Source of the DNA: Cladorhizidae sp. MBARI D1340-BT2
Taxonomy: Eukaryota > Porifera > Demospongiae > Poecilosclerida > Cladorhizidae
DNA: 64,000 nt
Assembly: GCA_028752905.1 (NCBI GenBank)
Contig: JAQNBH010000011.1
Coordinates: forward strand, 62,001-126,000
Direction: 5' to 3'
A program made the translations under genes and the position numbers. Under the pieces are notes generated by a model, which ran no database searches, was not told the DNA's origin, and saw nothing but the letters and a program-made list of their open reading frames with translations. Position 1 is the stretch's first letter. Each line of letters opens with the position of its first letter. Below, piece after piece: positions 10,637-19,917 of this stretch.

Positions 10637-10784
10637 ATTAGCTTGCACCCTTGAATAGTTCCCTCCCTAGCTCCAGCTTGAGTTAATTAGCTTGCACCCT
10701 TGAATAGTTCCCTCACTAGCTCCAGCTTGAGTTAATTAGCTTGCATCCTTGAATAGTTCCCTCACTAGCTCCAGCTTGAGTTAA
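10637..10784. repeat. 49-bp minisatellite, segment 2 of 3
   Basis: Three copies of the same 49-bp unit, caught between the two transposons. Its left edge begins with the duplicated AT and its right edge ends with TTAA. Confidence 0.95.
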
Positions 10785-11015
10785 CCGATTAAACGCCGTA
10801 AGCGCCATATGGCGCGAGACCTTACATCCTTCGCCACACAAAAATATATAAAATGAACCGTTACGAGCTAACAGCCCCGGTTGGGTTCTGCACATGCCTA
10901 GTAGACTAGAGAACGTCACAAAAATGATTATTTCCGGTTGATGCATCGTGCAACAAAAATCCTGCGGTTGAACGCCATTTTTGTTGGTCGAGCTTTTTTT
11001 TTTAACTGCTCAAAG

Positions 11016-11181
11016 ATGCTCTCCTGTGAGGACGTTATTTCTCAACTTTTAGCCGACGATTCTGGCGATTCTGGGTCAGATTCATTTGGGGAAGAAGGTG
11101 AAGACATCTATGCATACCGAGGAAACACTTTGGATCCAGTTGCTCTAAGAGAAGAGGCGTGCTTGGATGGACTTCTCGATT
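11016..11181 (+). CDS. piggyBac transposase exon 1
   Basis: From ATG 11016: MLSCEDVISQLLADDSGDSG and an acidic stretch typical of piggyBac N-termini. Donor GTAAGT at 11182; exon 2 begins at 11442 after TTCTTACAG. Splicing removes 260 bp and joins LLD to SSDDESGDEAS in frame. An in-frame ATG upstream (10938) is less likely because the typical acidic start follows 11016. Confidence 0.75.
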
Positions 11182-11441
11182 GTAAGTTTCTTCTAACCTT
11201 AGCGCTTCATAGCCTTTGTTTACCATAGTCAACTGAGAGTGTACTATTGCCAAATACTAGCTTATTCTGTTGGTATTCCAAATTCAGACAGGATAGTTAT
11301 AGAAAAAAAGTTATAGCTAAGAGTGTAGGTTGGAGTTGTTGAGTTGATTTTCATTTGAATTTGAATTTTCAAATGTTGACCACAAACTTGATGTATATAT
11401 TTATCTTGTTTTTCCCACCCTCCCCACTACTTTTCTTACAG

Positions 11442-12310
11442 CATCAGATGATGAGAGTGGAGATGAGGCATCTATGACTCCTTTTGTTACATTGGAGGAT
11501 GAGGAAGCCTTGCCTGAAGTCTCTACAGGGCGTGGGAACACGACTGGTGCTGGAGTTGTGCGAGGGAGAGGCGGGCGAGGGAGTACTGGCCGAGGGAGAG
11601 GCGGGCGAGGGAGTACTGGCCAAGGGGGAAGCAGCTCAAGTGGTAGTGGAGTCGTAAGTGTTGCTAGTGGTCCTCCAAAAGGTACTGGTAGTAGGCGGGC
11701 CAGAGGTTATAGGCGTGTGCGAGCATCTGGCACTGGTTCTGTCCGAGCATCTGGCACTGGTTCTGCCCAAGCATCTGGCACTGGTTCTGCCCAAGCATCT
11801 GGCACTGGTTCTGCCCAAGCATCTGGCACTGGTTCTGCCCAAGCATCTGGCACTGATTCTAGGCTAACTGAGGTCACAGGTAAGTGGGAAATAAAGGAGC
11901 CAACTCCTTTGAAATTGGACTATACAGCAACAGCTGGTCCAACTTCTTCATTGCTTGGTGCATCAAGTACATTTTTAGATGCATTTTACCTTTTTTTAAC
12001 TCTTGAAGTGTGGGAACTCCTAGTAGCAGAGACGAACAGTTACGTTTCTAGGATGGCTAGTCTCTCCAGGCCATGGGTAGATACTAATATAGAGGAAATG
12101 AAAGCTTTTGTAGGAGAATGTTGATAATAATGGGAGTTTCCACACTTCCATACTTAGAATTGTACTGGTCCACTAATCACTCGATTTGTCTGGATCTTTG
12201 GTTCGTAAAGTAATGCCTAGGACTCGGTTTTTGGAGCTAATGCGTTATGTACATGTAAATTCTATTGATGGTTTGTTGGTTACAAATTTGATAGAAGCTT
12301 GTTAATTGAA
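11442..12310 (+). pseudogene. piggyBac transposase exon 2, frameshifted N-terminal part of DDE_Tnp_1_7
   Basis: The frame runs to a stop at 12122-12124. It holds a low-complexity linker (RGRGGRGSTG twice, then ASGTGSAQ-type octapeptides six times) and then FLTLEVWELLVAETNSY and RPWVDTNIEEMKAFVGE, the start of the piggyBac DDE domain. After a frameshift near 12120 come IIMGVSTLPYLELYWS and, in a third frame, RKVMPRTRFLELMRYVHV. The following ~300 residues, with the catalytic aspartates, are absent near 12300. This copy cannot encode an active enzyme. Confidence 0.85.
11545..11862 (+). repeat. coding minisatellites in the piggyBac linker (30 bp x2, 24 bp x6)
   Basis: A 30-bp unit (GGGAGAGGCGGGCGAGGGAG and following) occurs twice near 11563-11620, and a 24-bp unit (GCATCTGGCACTGGTTCTGC + CCAA) six times at 11726-11862. 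Both are multiples of three and keep the transposase frame open. Confidence 0.9.
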
Positions 12311-12655
12311 TTCATTTATTTTGTTTTCTTCTGTCCGAGCTCCAATATCAGTAAGGAAGGGTAATTATCTAGAAGTTAGGATTGTTCTAGCTAAATCTTT
12401 GATTGGTTCTTTCTCTTCTCGGCAGCGTGCAGGTCAACGTTGTAGTCAGGCAAATAGTCAGCTAGATCGCCTCAATTTAAAACTAGGTCATTTCCCACAG
12501 TGCTGTGCAAAGAAGCGCTGTGTAGTTTGCATTAGTAAAGGTTACAGGCATGAGGCAAGGTCCCAGTGTTGTTTTTGTAAGGTTCCTTTGTGTGGTGGAT
12601 CAACAGGCCGTGACTGTTTTCGTAATACCATACCTTGGTGGACTATCAGTAATGT
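12311..12655 (+). pseudogene. piggyBac C-terminal cysteine-rich domain remnant
   Basis: Plus-strand frame with RLNLKLGHFPQCCAKKRCVV, CCFCKVPLC and DCF: the HFP..RC.VC..C..PLC..CF pattern of the C-terminal zinc-binding domain of piggyBac transposases. It follows directly on the internal deletion. The frame runs on into a repeat. Confidence 0.85.
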
Positions 12656-12674
12656 TTATGCACCCCCTGCTCCT

Positions 12675-12818
12675 TTCTGTGCTTCTCTCTTGTTCCCTGC
12701 TCCTTCGTCTACTTCTCTCTTGTTCCCTGCCCCTTCGTCTACTTCTCTCTTGTTCCCTGCTCCTTCGTCTACTTCTCTCGTTCCCTGTCCCTTCGTCTAC
12801 TTCTCTCGTCTCTCCAGT
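12675..12818. repeat. 30-bp minisatellite in the piggyBac tail
   Basis: About five copies of TCTTGTTCCCTGCTCCTTCG + TCTACTTCTC, directly after the C-terminal coding remnant. The remaining 12860-13411 is AT-rich non-coding tail of the element with no feature seen. Confidence 0.9.
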
Positions 12819-13411
12819 ATTCAAGTGTTATTCTTATCCTGGTATCTCATGTTTGTGTAGAATAAAAACACGGTGAAATATCATGCCGGAGACCAAGCAA
12901 GCTATACCCAAGACTGAGCAAGTTCTACTCTACCCGTGACAGCAAGACCGGAGCTCTACCCAAGACACTCCCTTACATAATTGTGTTTTATAATTATGGT
13001 TTTATTCTAGTATGTGTTAGCATTTTCACTCTCTTATAATTTGTTTTTTGTATTATTATGTGTTAGCATTTTGATGGGGAAAACAACCCACTGGCTTTGC
13101 AGCTGGTAGAGGGTTTGTAAATAGATGCTCCATCTTGTGTTGGCATTATAATGTGTGTATAATAGTGTGAAAATATGAAAATATTCACCCCCAAGAAGAT
13201 GACAAGGTTTTATAATGCTAGTTAGTTCTGCCCAGTTGGTAAGGAAGGCTCGATTTTTTTACAGGAAGTAGAGCCATCATGTGGCTGAATATGACCCAAG
13301 TTTCATGGGTGTAGTCCCTGCAGAACGGAAGATATAAAAATAATAAGTAAAATACCTCTTTAATTCATGAATAATTTGCCCGCGGGTACTAGGAATACGG
13401 CGTGCAATCGG

Positions 13412-13491
13412 TTAATTAGCTTGCACCCTTGAATAGTTCCCTCACTAGCTCCAGCTTGAGTTAATTAGCTTGCATCCTTGAATAGTTCGCG
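13412..13491. repeat. 49-bp minisatellite, segment 3 of 3
   Basis: About 1.6 copies of the same unit, beginning with the duplicated TTAA. Without the two transposons the array is ~16-17 units. Confidence 0.93.
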
Positions 13492-13617
13492 CACATATAT
13501 CCCATCCTTATTTGACAATTAATACACAAGCAAGGACTGCAAATATTGCGCGTGTCAGGTCTTGTGCAGTTCCGCTCACCCACGGCCACAGCAACACCTG
13601 CAGGGAACAAGTCCTAC

Positions 13618-13862
13618 GATGCAGAGGCCATCATCACAGAGACTGTTCGCACCCAGCGAGGAAGATGATGCAGAGGCCTTCATCACAGAGACTGTTCACA
13701 CCCAGAGAGGAAGACGATGCAGAGGCCATCATCACAGAGACTGTTCACCCCCAGCGAGGAAGACGATGCAGAGGCTATCATCACATAGACTGTTCACACC
13801 CAGCGAGGAAGACGATGCAGAGGCCATCATCACAGAGACTGTTCACACCCAGCGAGGAAGAC
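13618..13862. repeat. 49-bp minisatellite (second type)
   Basis: Five copies of a 49-bp unit with GATGCAGAGGCCATCATCAC and AGAGACTGTTCACACCCAGC. Unrelated to the preceding 49-bp array. The sequence 13863-14128 is unassigned. Confidence 0.92.
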
Positions 13863-14142
13863 TTGCTCAATACTCTCATCAACTGTGCCTGAGGGTGCAC
13901 CCTAAAAGCTAAGGCTCACATTGGCGTCCGCACCAATCAAAACAAATTCGTCCTCGAGGACGCTTGTGCCCTCGATCAGTTCACGCCTTCGTATAATCCA
14001 CGCAGGTTATAGTCCGTGGACAGTTTATTCAAGAAAATACAGTATATATAATACTGCATGTGTTTACATAAATTGAGGGTTCCTCAGCAATGAAGAAATA
14101 TTTTAGGGGTTCTGCAATAGTAAAAAGGTTGGGAATCACTGG

Positions 14143-14796
14143 ACCATGGCCACTGTAGACATCTACAACATTGCTATGGCCACTGTAGACATCTACAACA
14201 CTGACATGGCCACTGTAAACATCTACAACATTGCCATGGCCACTGTAGACATCTACAACACTGACATGGCCACTGTAGACATCTACAGCATTGCTATGGC
14301 CACTGTAGACATCTACAGCATTGCTATGGCCACTGTAGACATCTACAACACTGACATGGCCACTGTAGACTTCTACAACATTGCTATGGCCACTGTAGAC
14401 ATCTACAGCATTGCCATGGCCCCTGTAGACATCTACAACACTGACATGGCCACTGTAGACATCTACAACACTGACATGGCCACTGTAGACATCTACAGCA
14501 TTGCTATGGCCACTGTAGACATCTACAGCATTGCTATGGCCACTGTAGACATCTACAACATTGCCATGGCCACTGTAGACTTCTACAACATTGCTATGGC
14601 CACTGTAGACATCTACAGCATTGCCATGGCCCCTGTAGACATCTACAACATTGCCATGGCCACTGTAGACATCTACAACACTGACATGGCCACTGTAGAC
14701 ATCTACAACATTGCCATGGCCACTGTAGACATCTACAGCACTGCCATGGCCACTGTAGACATCTACAACATTGCCATGGCCACTGTACTCATCTAG
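14143..14796. repeat. 30-bp minisatellite
   Basis: About 22 copies of ATGGCCACTGTAGACATCTA + CAACATTGCC. Variants CAACACTGAC, CAGCATTGCT and ACTTCTAC recur in a patterned order. The 30-bp length makes long open frames on both strands. Confidence 0.95.
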
Positions 14797-15638
14797 CAGA
14801 CCATGGATGGCCACCAACAGCATCTCTAGCAGACCATGTGGCTGTCCTCCACACTGACACATGCATGGCCACCAACAGCATCTCTAGCAGACCATGCACA
14901 TGGCTGTCCTCCACACTGACACATGCATGGCCACCAACAGCATCTCTAGCAGACCATGTGGCTGTCCACCACACCGACACATGCATGGCCACCAACAGCA
15001 TCTCTAGCAGACCATGTGACTGTCCTCCACACTGACACATGCATGGCCACCAACAGCATCTCTAGCAGACCATGTGGCTGTCCTCCACACTGACACATGC
15101 ATGGCCACCAACAGCATCTCTAGCAGACCATGTGGCTGTCCTCCACACTGACACATGCATGGCCACCAACAGCATCTCTAGCAGACCATGTGGCTGTCCT
15201 CCACACTGACACATGCATGGCCACCAACAGCATCTCTAGCAGACCATGTGGCTGTCCTCCACACTGACACATGCATGGCCACCAACAGCATCTCTAGCAG
15301 ACCATGTGGCTGTCCTCCACACTGACACATGCATGGCCACCAACAGCATCTCTAGCAGACCATGTGGCTGTCCTCCACACTGACACATGCATGGCCACCA
15401 ACAGCATCTCTAGCAGACCATGTGGCTGTCCACCACACTGACACATGCATGGCCACCAACAGCATCTCTAGCAGACCATGTGACTGTCCTCCACACTGAC
15501 ACATGCATGGCCACCAACAGCATCTCTAGCAGACCATGTGGCTGTCCTCCACACTGACACATGCATGGCCACCAACAGCATCTCTAGCAGACCATGTGGC
15601 TGTCCTCCACACTGACACATGCATGGCCACCAACAGCA
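14797..15638. repeat. 58-bp minisatellite
   Basis: About 14 copies containing CATCTCTAGCAGACCATGTG, GCTGTCCTCCACACTGACAC and ATGCATGGCCACCAACAG. The first units share CATCTAGCAGACCATGG with the end of the 30-bp array. 15639-15842 is unassigned intron. Confidence 0.95.
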
Positions 15639-15842
15639 CTGAGAGGCTGATCTTGCAAAATTCAAAGGGGAGGGTCCAAGTACATGGAATGTGGATCGTG
15701 CCACTAAGAGCCGCCACTCTGGGACTTCGAGTGTCGATTGTTATTAAATTTTATGAAGCTAGTGAATTACCTTTATGAACATGAGCACCAAGAAAAAGTC
15801 AGCAATTTCATATCGCGGGTGTAAAAGCATTTAGACTACCAT

Positions 15843-15970
15843 GACAACTGGGGTCATGTGACTTACTAGTTTAGGCAATATCATGGTGACTGGGAGTCAT
15901 GTGACTTACTAGTTTAGGCAATACCATGGTGACTGGGAGTCATGTGACTTACTAGTTTAGGCAGGGGAGC
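15843..15970. repeat. 43-bp repeat triplicating the SPTLC1 exon 8 donor
   Basis: Three copies of GTGACTTACTAGTTTAGGCA at 15858, 15901 and 15944. On the minus strand each reads GCCTAAACTA/GTAAGTCAC, the last bases of exon 8 plus its donor. Only the copy at 15953 is attached to the rest of the exon. Confidence 0.9.
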
Positions 15971-16042
15971 TATGTCCCCCCAATTGTAATAGATTCCTTC
16001 AGCAACTAAAAACTTGCGAGTGACCTTGGTTTTTGCAGGATT
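15953..16042 (-). CDS. SPTLC1: SPTLC1 exon 8
   Basis: 90 nt, 30 codons: [16 protein letters not shown] then [14 protein letters not shown], matching the RRFIVVEGLY.N.G...PLPEL segment. Acceptor GAATTAG, donor GTAAGTC. The exon end plus donor (CCTAAACTA/GTAAGTC) is repeated twice more at 43-bp spacing just downstream; see the repeat at 15843-15970. A 108-bp intron (16043-16150) separates it from exon 7. Confidence 0.95.
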
Positions 16043-16150
16043 CTAATTCAACACAAACACACACACCAAAACAGTACAACTCTAATTAAACAGCACAATT
16101 CAATAGAACTGTAATTAAAAGCAGAATACTCCATTAACTTTTCAACTCAC

Positions 16151-16280
16151 TCTTCGGTCAATTATTAGCTGTTCCTCTAGCAGTTGAGAGAGATGTTCCA
16201 TGTCGTTGTGTCTGAAGTACTTGATCTTACTACGTGAGGCCACAAGACCTTTTTGAATGGGAAAGCTCACGCCCTCATCA
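16151..16280 (-). CDS. SPTLC1: SPTLC1 exon 7
   Basis: 130 nt encoding [20 protein letters not shown], then [17 protein letters not shown]. This is the AIQKGLQASRS..KHNDM block of SPTLC1. It is separated from exon 6 by a 71-bp intron (16281-16351). Acceptor CCATAG, donor GTGAGTTG, phase 0. Confidence 0.96.
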
Positions 16281-16351
16281 CTATGGATACAGAAGCAGCA
16301 AGTCTGACCTATGTACTTTCATACATGCATACATAATATTAGGTTTTCTAC

Positions 16352-16484
16352 CAAAATATGATGTCTTTCTTCTTGGAGTAAGCAGGGATTGTGCTGGACA
16401 TGGCAGCAAACCCGTACGAGTAGAGTATGCCCTCTTCCCTACCAGTGAAGGCTGCAAACTTAGTCTCCAGATCCAGGTGCACAT
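16352..16484 (-). CDS. SPTLC1: SPTLC1 exon 6
   Basis: 133 nt. Completes Asp, then [32 protein letters not shown] and SKKKDIIF, matching the VHLDLE..YSYGFA...IPAYSK block of the family. Acceptor CTAATAG, donor GTAGAA. It ends in TG, completed to Cys by exon 7. A plus-strand reading frame over the same bases is only a shadow. Confidence 0.96.
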
Positions 16485-16517
16485 CTATTAGAATAATTGT
16501 GCACATCAAAGTGATGA

Positions 16518-16598
16518 CCCCCTGAACTCTATAATAGCCCCCTGAAATCTATAATAGCCCCCTGAACTCTATAATAGCCCCCTGAACTCTATAATAGT
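16518..16598. repeat. 20-bp tandem repeat
   Basis: Four copies of CCCCTGAACTCTATAATAGC, one with AAATCT. In intron 5 of SPTLC1, about 35 bp from the exon 6 acceptor. Confidence 0.9.
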
Positions 16599-16761
16599 AC
16601 AGAGTCTGGATCAGGAAATAGATAGAAAATTGGTCTTCATTATGTTAATCGGTAAAGGGTCATGTGAATGATTCTGCTCTGCATTGGTCAATTCCATTTC
16701 TCTCTGAGTAGCCAATCCAAAATATTACTTCTTCATTTTGTCTTGTTTCTATCCACTAACA

Positions 16762-17070
16762 AGAAGTTACTCAGTGTAACACCAGAGCTAGAAGTTACTC
16801 TGTGTAACAATAGAGCTAGAAGTTACTCAGTGTAACACCAGAGCTAGAAGTTACTCTGTGTAACACTAGAGCTAGAAGTTACTCAGTGTAACACCAGAGC
16901 TAGAAGTTACTCTGTGTAACACTAGAGCTAGAAGTTACTCAGTGTAACACCAGAGCTAGAAGTTACTCTGTGTAACACTAGAGCTAGAAGTTACTCAGTG
17001 TAACACCAGAGCTAGAAGTTACTCTGTGTAACAACAGAGCTAGAAGTTACTCAGTGTAGCACCAGAGCTA
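16762..17070. repeat. 28-bp minisatellite with 56-bp dimer order
   Basis: Eleven copies of AGAAGTTACTCAGTGTAACA + CCAGAGCT. Units with CTCAGTG and CTCTGTG alternate strictly, giving a 56-bp higher-order unit. Confidence 0.95.
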
Positions 17071-17472
17071 ACCAATCAGAGTTATTATCTACCATGCTAA
17101 TATGCACACATGCATATGTACGCGCAGGCATCTGCCTGCTTGTGTTGAAGGTCTGTGCTGTTTAACTATTGTCAGAGAGGAAGCTCCTGAGGTAACCAAC
17201 TCATCACGTTCTTGGAAGAATAATGTGTAGCTGTTGGTGACGCAGCTCGGCTAGTCCCAATATTGCATGTGCACAAGTGTGTTTATTGAATTGATGAACA
17301 TTACCTATTTGGGGTGTTTAACTGGCCGAGAAACACATTAGCCTATGCAATGCAATTTGGAGCTTTCTGGCAGTACATTGTGATGAATGGACCTATTGTA
17401 CCCAAGTCATGTGCAAGGGGGGGAGACTTCAGATAGGTACATTATTTTGAAGATTTTTATGGTCGGTCAGTT

Positions 17473-17722
17473 CACAAAGGATTCAGGACACACTTGAAGG
17501 TTCAGGACACACTTGAGATTCAGGACACACTTGAAGGGTTTTAAGATTCATGACACACTGGAAGGGTTTTAAGATTCAGGACACACTTGAAGGTTCAGGA
17601 CACACTTGAGATTCAGGACACACTTAAAGGGTTTTGAGATTCAGGACACACTTGAAGGGTTTTGAGATTCAGGACACGCTTGAAGGGTTTTGAGATTCAA
17701 GACACGCTTGAAGGGTTTTGAG
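17473..17722. repeat. ~27-bp minisatellite
   Basis: About nine copies of GATTCAGGACACACTTGAAG with or without GGTTTT. The sequence 17071-17472 holds nothing recognised. Confidence 0.9.
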
Positions 17723-17797
17723 GGTTAAAATTATGATATAAGAGCAGGCAAAGTAAGTGTGCTGAAATATAAACTCATTTACAGTTTCAACTATTAC

Positions 17798-18362
17798 ATA
17801 TCTACACACACATTAATCAATACATATCTACACACACATTAATCAATACATATCTACACACATTAATCAATACATACAGTATCTACACCACATTAATCAA
17901 TACATACAGTATCTACACCACATTAATCAATACATATCTACACACATTAATCAATACATATCTGCACACACATTATTCAATACATATCTACACACATTAA
18001 TCAATACATATCTGCACACACATTAATCAATACATATCTGCACACACATTAATCAATACATATCTACACACACATTAATCAATACATATCTACACACACA
18101 TTAATCAATACATATCTGCACACACATTAATCAATACATATCTATACACACATTAATCAATACATATCTACACACACATTAATCAATACATATCTGCACA
18201 CACATTAATCAATACATATCTATACACACATTAATCAATACATATCTACACACACATTAATCAATAGATATCTGCACACACATTAATCAATACATATCTA
18301 CGCACACATTAATCAATACATATCTACACCACATTAATCAATACATATCTGCACACACATTA
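17798..18362. repeat. 26-bp minisatellite
   Basis: About 22 copies of ACACATTAATCAATACATAT + CTACAC, with CTGCAC and CTATAC variants. Confidence 0.95.
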
Positions 18363-18555
18363 GAAGTCTTCTGGTTAGGAAGGGACTAGGGCTAGGGCTG
18401 CACGAGGGAAATTAAAATACTTAAAAGTTGTTGTTTTCCCTTCACTGAAATGGAAACCACACGAAAGCTGCCAGAGTTAGTTTTAGCTGAGGCACGGGCT
18501 TTGGTGTGGAGGTTGCTGTGGGTGTGTGCTTGTTAGAGGCTTGGCACCTCCTATT

Positions 18556-18722
18556 TGGGTGGGTGGATAGGTGGGTGGGTAGATAGGGTGGGTGGGTAGA
18601 TAGGGTGGGTGGGTAGATGGGTGGGTGGGTGGGTAGGGTGGGGTAGGTGTGTGGGTAGGTGGGTGGGTGGGTAGGATATATATGATGCATGATGTGGTGT
18701 GGTGTGTGTGTGTGTGTGTGTG
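18556..18722. repeat. GGGT-rich repeat and (GT)n microsatellite
   Basis: GGGTGGGTAGATA-type motifs (18556-18676) followed by (GT)n at ~18690-18722. Lies just downstream of SPTLC1 exon 5 in the gene's direction. G-rich on the plus strand. Confidence 0.9.
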
Positions 18723-18778
18723 TATGTGCGCTCAGGTCATGGCTGCCAGGTAATAGATGTTTGCACAGGCCCACTCAC

Positions 18779-18851
18779 CCACAGTTCCATAGAAGCCTCG
18801 AGGTCCACAGGAACCCACTCCATACTGGTTGATTGTCTTGGAGGCCAGCTC
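18779..18851 (-). CDS. SPTLC1: SPTLC1 exon 5 (GSCGPRGFYG motif)
   Basis: 73 nt encoding ELASKTINQYGVGSC followed by GPRGFYGTV and the first base of Asp. The Cys in GSCGPRGF corresponds to human Cys133, mutated in hereditary sensory neuropathy type 1. Acceptor CTGTAG, donor GTGAGT. A (GT)n microsatellite lies in the downstream intron about 50 bp away. Confidence 0.95.
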
Positions 18852-18879
18852 CTACAGCAGACACATCAGCCACAATATT

Positions 18880-19150
18880 GTATAGAGAACACCCTTTCTT
18901 AATATATATTTAGAACAGCCACACCCCTTCTAAATATATAAAGACCAGCAGACGCCTTCTTATTATAAAGACCAGCACAGACCCTTCGTATTATACAGAC
19001 CAGCCACACTCTTCTTATTATAGAGACCAGTCATGCCTCTTATTATAAAGACCAGGCACACCCCTTCTTATTATAGAGATGAGCCACATAACCTTATTAT
19101 ATAGAGACCAGCAGACACCCCTTCTGATCAGCCACGCACCCTTCTTATTA
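18880..19150. repeat. degenerate ~35-bp repeat
   Basis: About seven imperfect copies of CTTATTATAGAGACCAGCCA followed by CACCCCTT. Confidence 0.7.
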
Positions 19151-19344
19151 TATAGACAAAACAAACATAGATAGATAGATAATATAGATAGATAGAGACA
19201 CATCTATAGATAGATAATATATAGATAGATAGATATGAGATACATAGAAAGATACATAGATAGATACATGTAGATAGATAGATAAAGAGACACATAGATA
19301 GATAGATAATATAGATAGATAGATAGATACAGATAAAGAGACAC

Positions 19345-19403
<59 letters not shown>

Positions 19404-19730
19404 CATAGATACAGAGATAGATAGATAGATAGATAGATAGATACATAGATAGATAGATAGATAGATAGATACAGATAAAGAGACACATAGATAGATAGAT
19501 AGATAGATACATAGATACAGAGATAGATAGATAGATACAGATAAAGAGACACATAGATAGATAGATAGATAGATAGATACATAGATACAGAGATAGATAG
19601 ATAGATATAGAGATAGATAGATAGATACAGAGATAGATAGATAGATACAGAGAGATAGATAGATACAGAGAGATAGATAGATACAGAGATAGATAGATAG
19701 ATACAGAGATACATCGATAGATATAGACAT
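19150..19730. repeat. (GATA)n microsatellite with CAGA interruptions
   Basis: About 580 bp of GATA repeats with GATACAGA, GATACATA and AAAGAGACACATAGATA variants in larger recurring blocks. Confidence 0.97.
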
Positions 19731-19756
19731 GGGGGGGGGGGGGGGGGGGGGGGGGG
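19731..19756. repeat. 26-base G run
   Basis: Uninterrupted poly-G immediately after the GATA tract. It could form G-quadruplex structure or be a sequencing/assembly artefact. Confidence 0.95.
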
Positions 19757-19917
19757 TAGTGTTTATACAGTGATTAACATCTTAGTCTGCCACTTTGCAA
19801 GTTCTTGTATATACATTATCTGACTCCACCCATCACACCAACCATATGCAGATGATACATGTATCATTACCACAGCCCAGCCACCAGTCAGCAACAGTTG
19901 AACACGGTCGACCAGTG

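Larger units (their letters stand above)
10785..13411 (+). mobile_element. piggyBac element, internally deleted
   Basis: 2627 bp flanked by TTAA on both sides (10781-10784, 13412-13415), the piggyBac target. Ends CCGATTAAACGCCGTA and, inverted, CCGATTGCACGCCGTA match at 14 of 16 positions. The left flank GAGTTAA and right flank TTAATTAGC rejoin into one 49-bp repeat unit, so the insertion point is exact. It contains a spliced piggyBac transposase start, a frameshifted middle and a cysteine-rich C-terminus; the catalytic core is missing. Confidence 0.92.
5126..14141. mobile_element. possible hAT-type element ends (CAGTGATTCCCAA ... inverted)
   Basis: CAGTGATTCCCAA at 5126 and TTGGGAATCACTG ending at 14141 are perfect 13-bp inverted copies of the type that ends many hAT elements, and both have GAACCCT-rich subterminal sequence. 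The 8-bp flanks (GCCTAGCA and GACCATGG) do not match, and no hAT transposase lies between. They may be the two ends of one element later filled by minisatellites and two other transposons, or ends of two different copies. Confidence 0.3.

Noticed and set aside
16234..16491. 85-codon plus-strand frame
   Set aside because: Shadow of SPTLC1 exons 6 and 7 on the minus strand.
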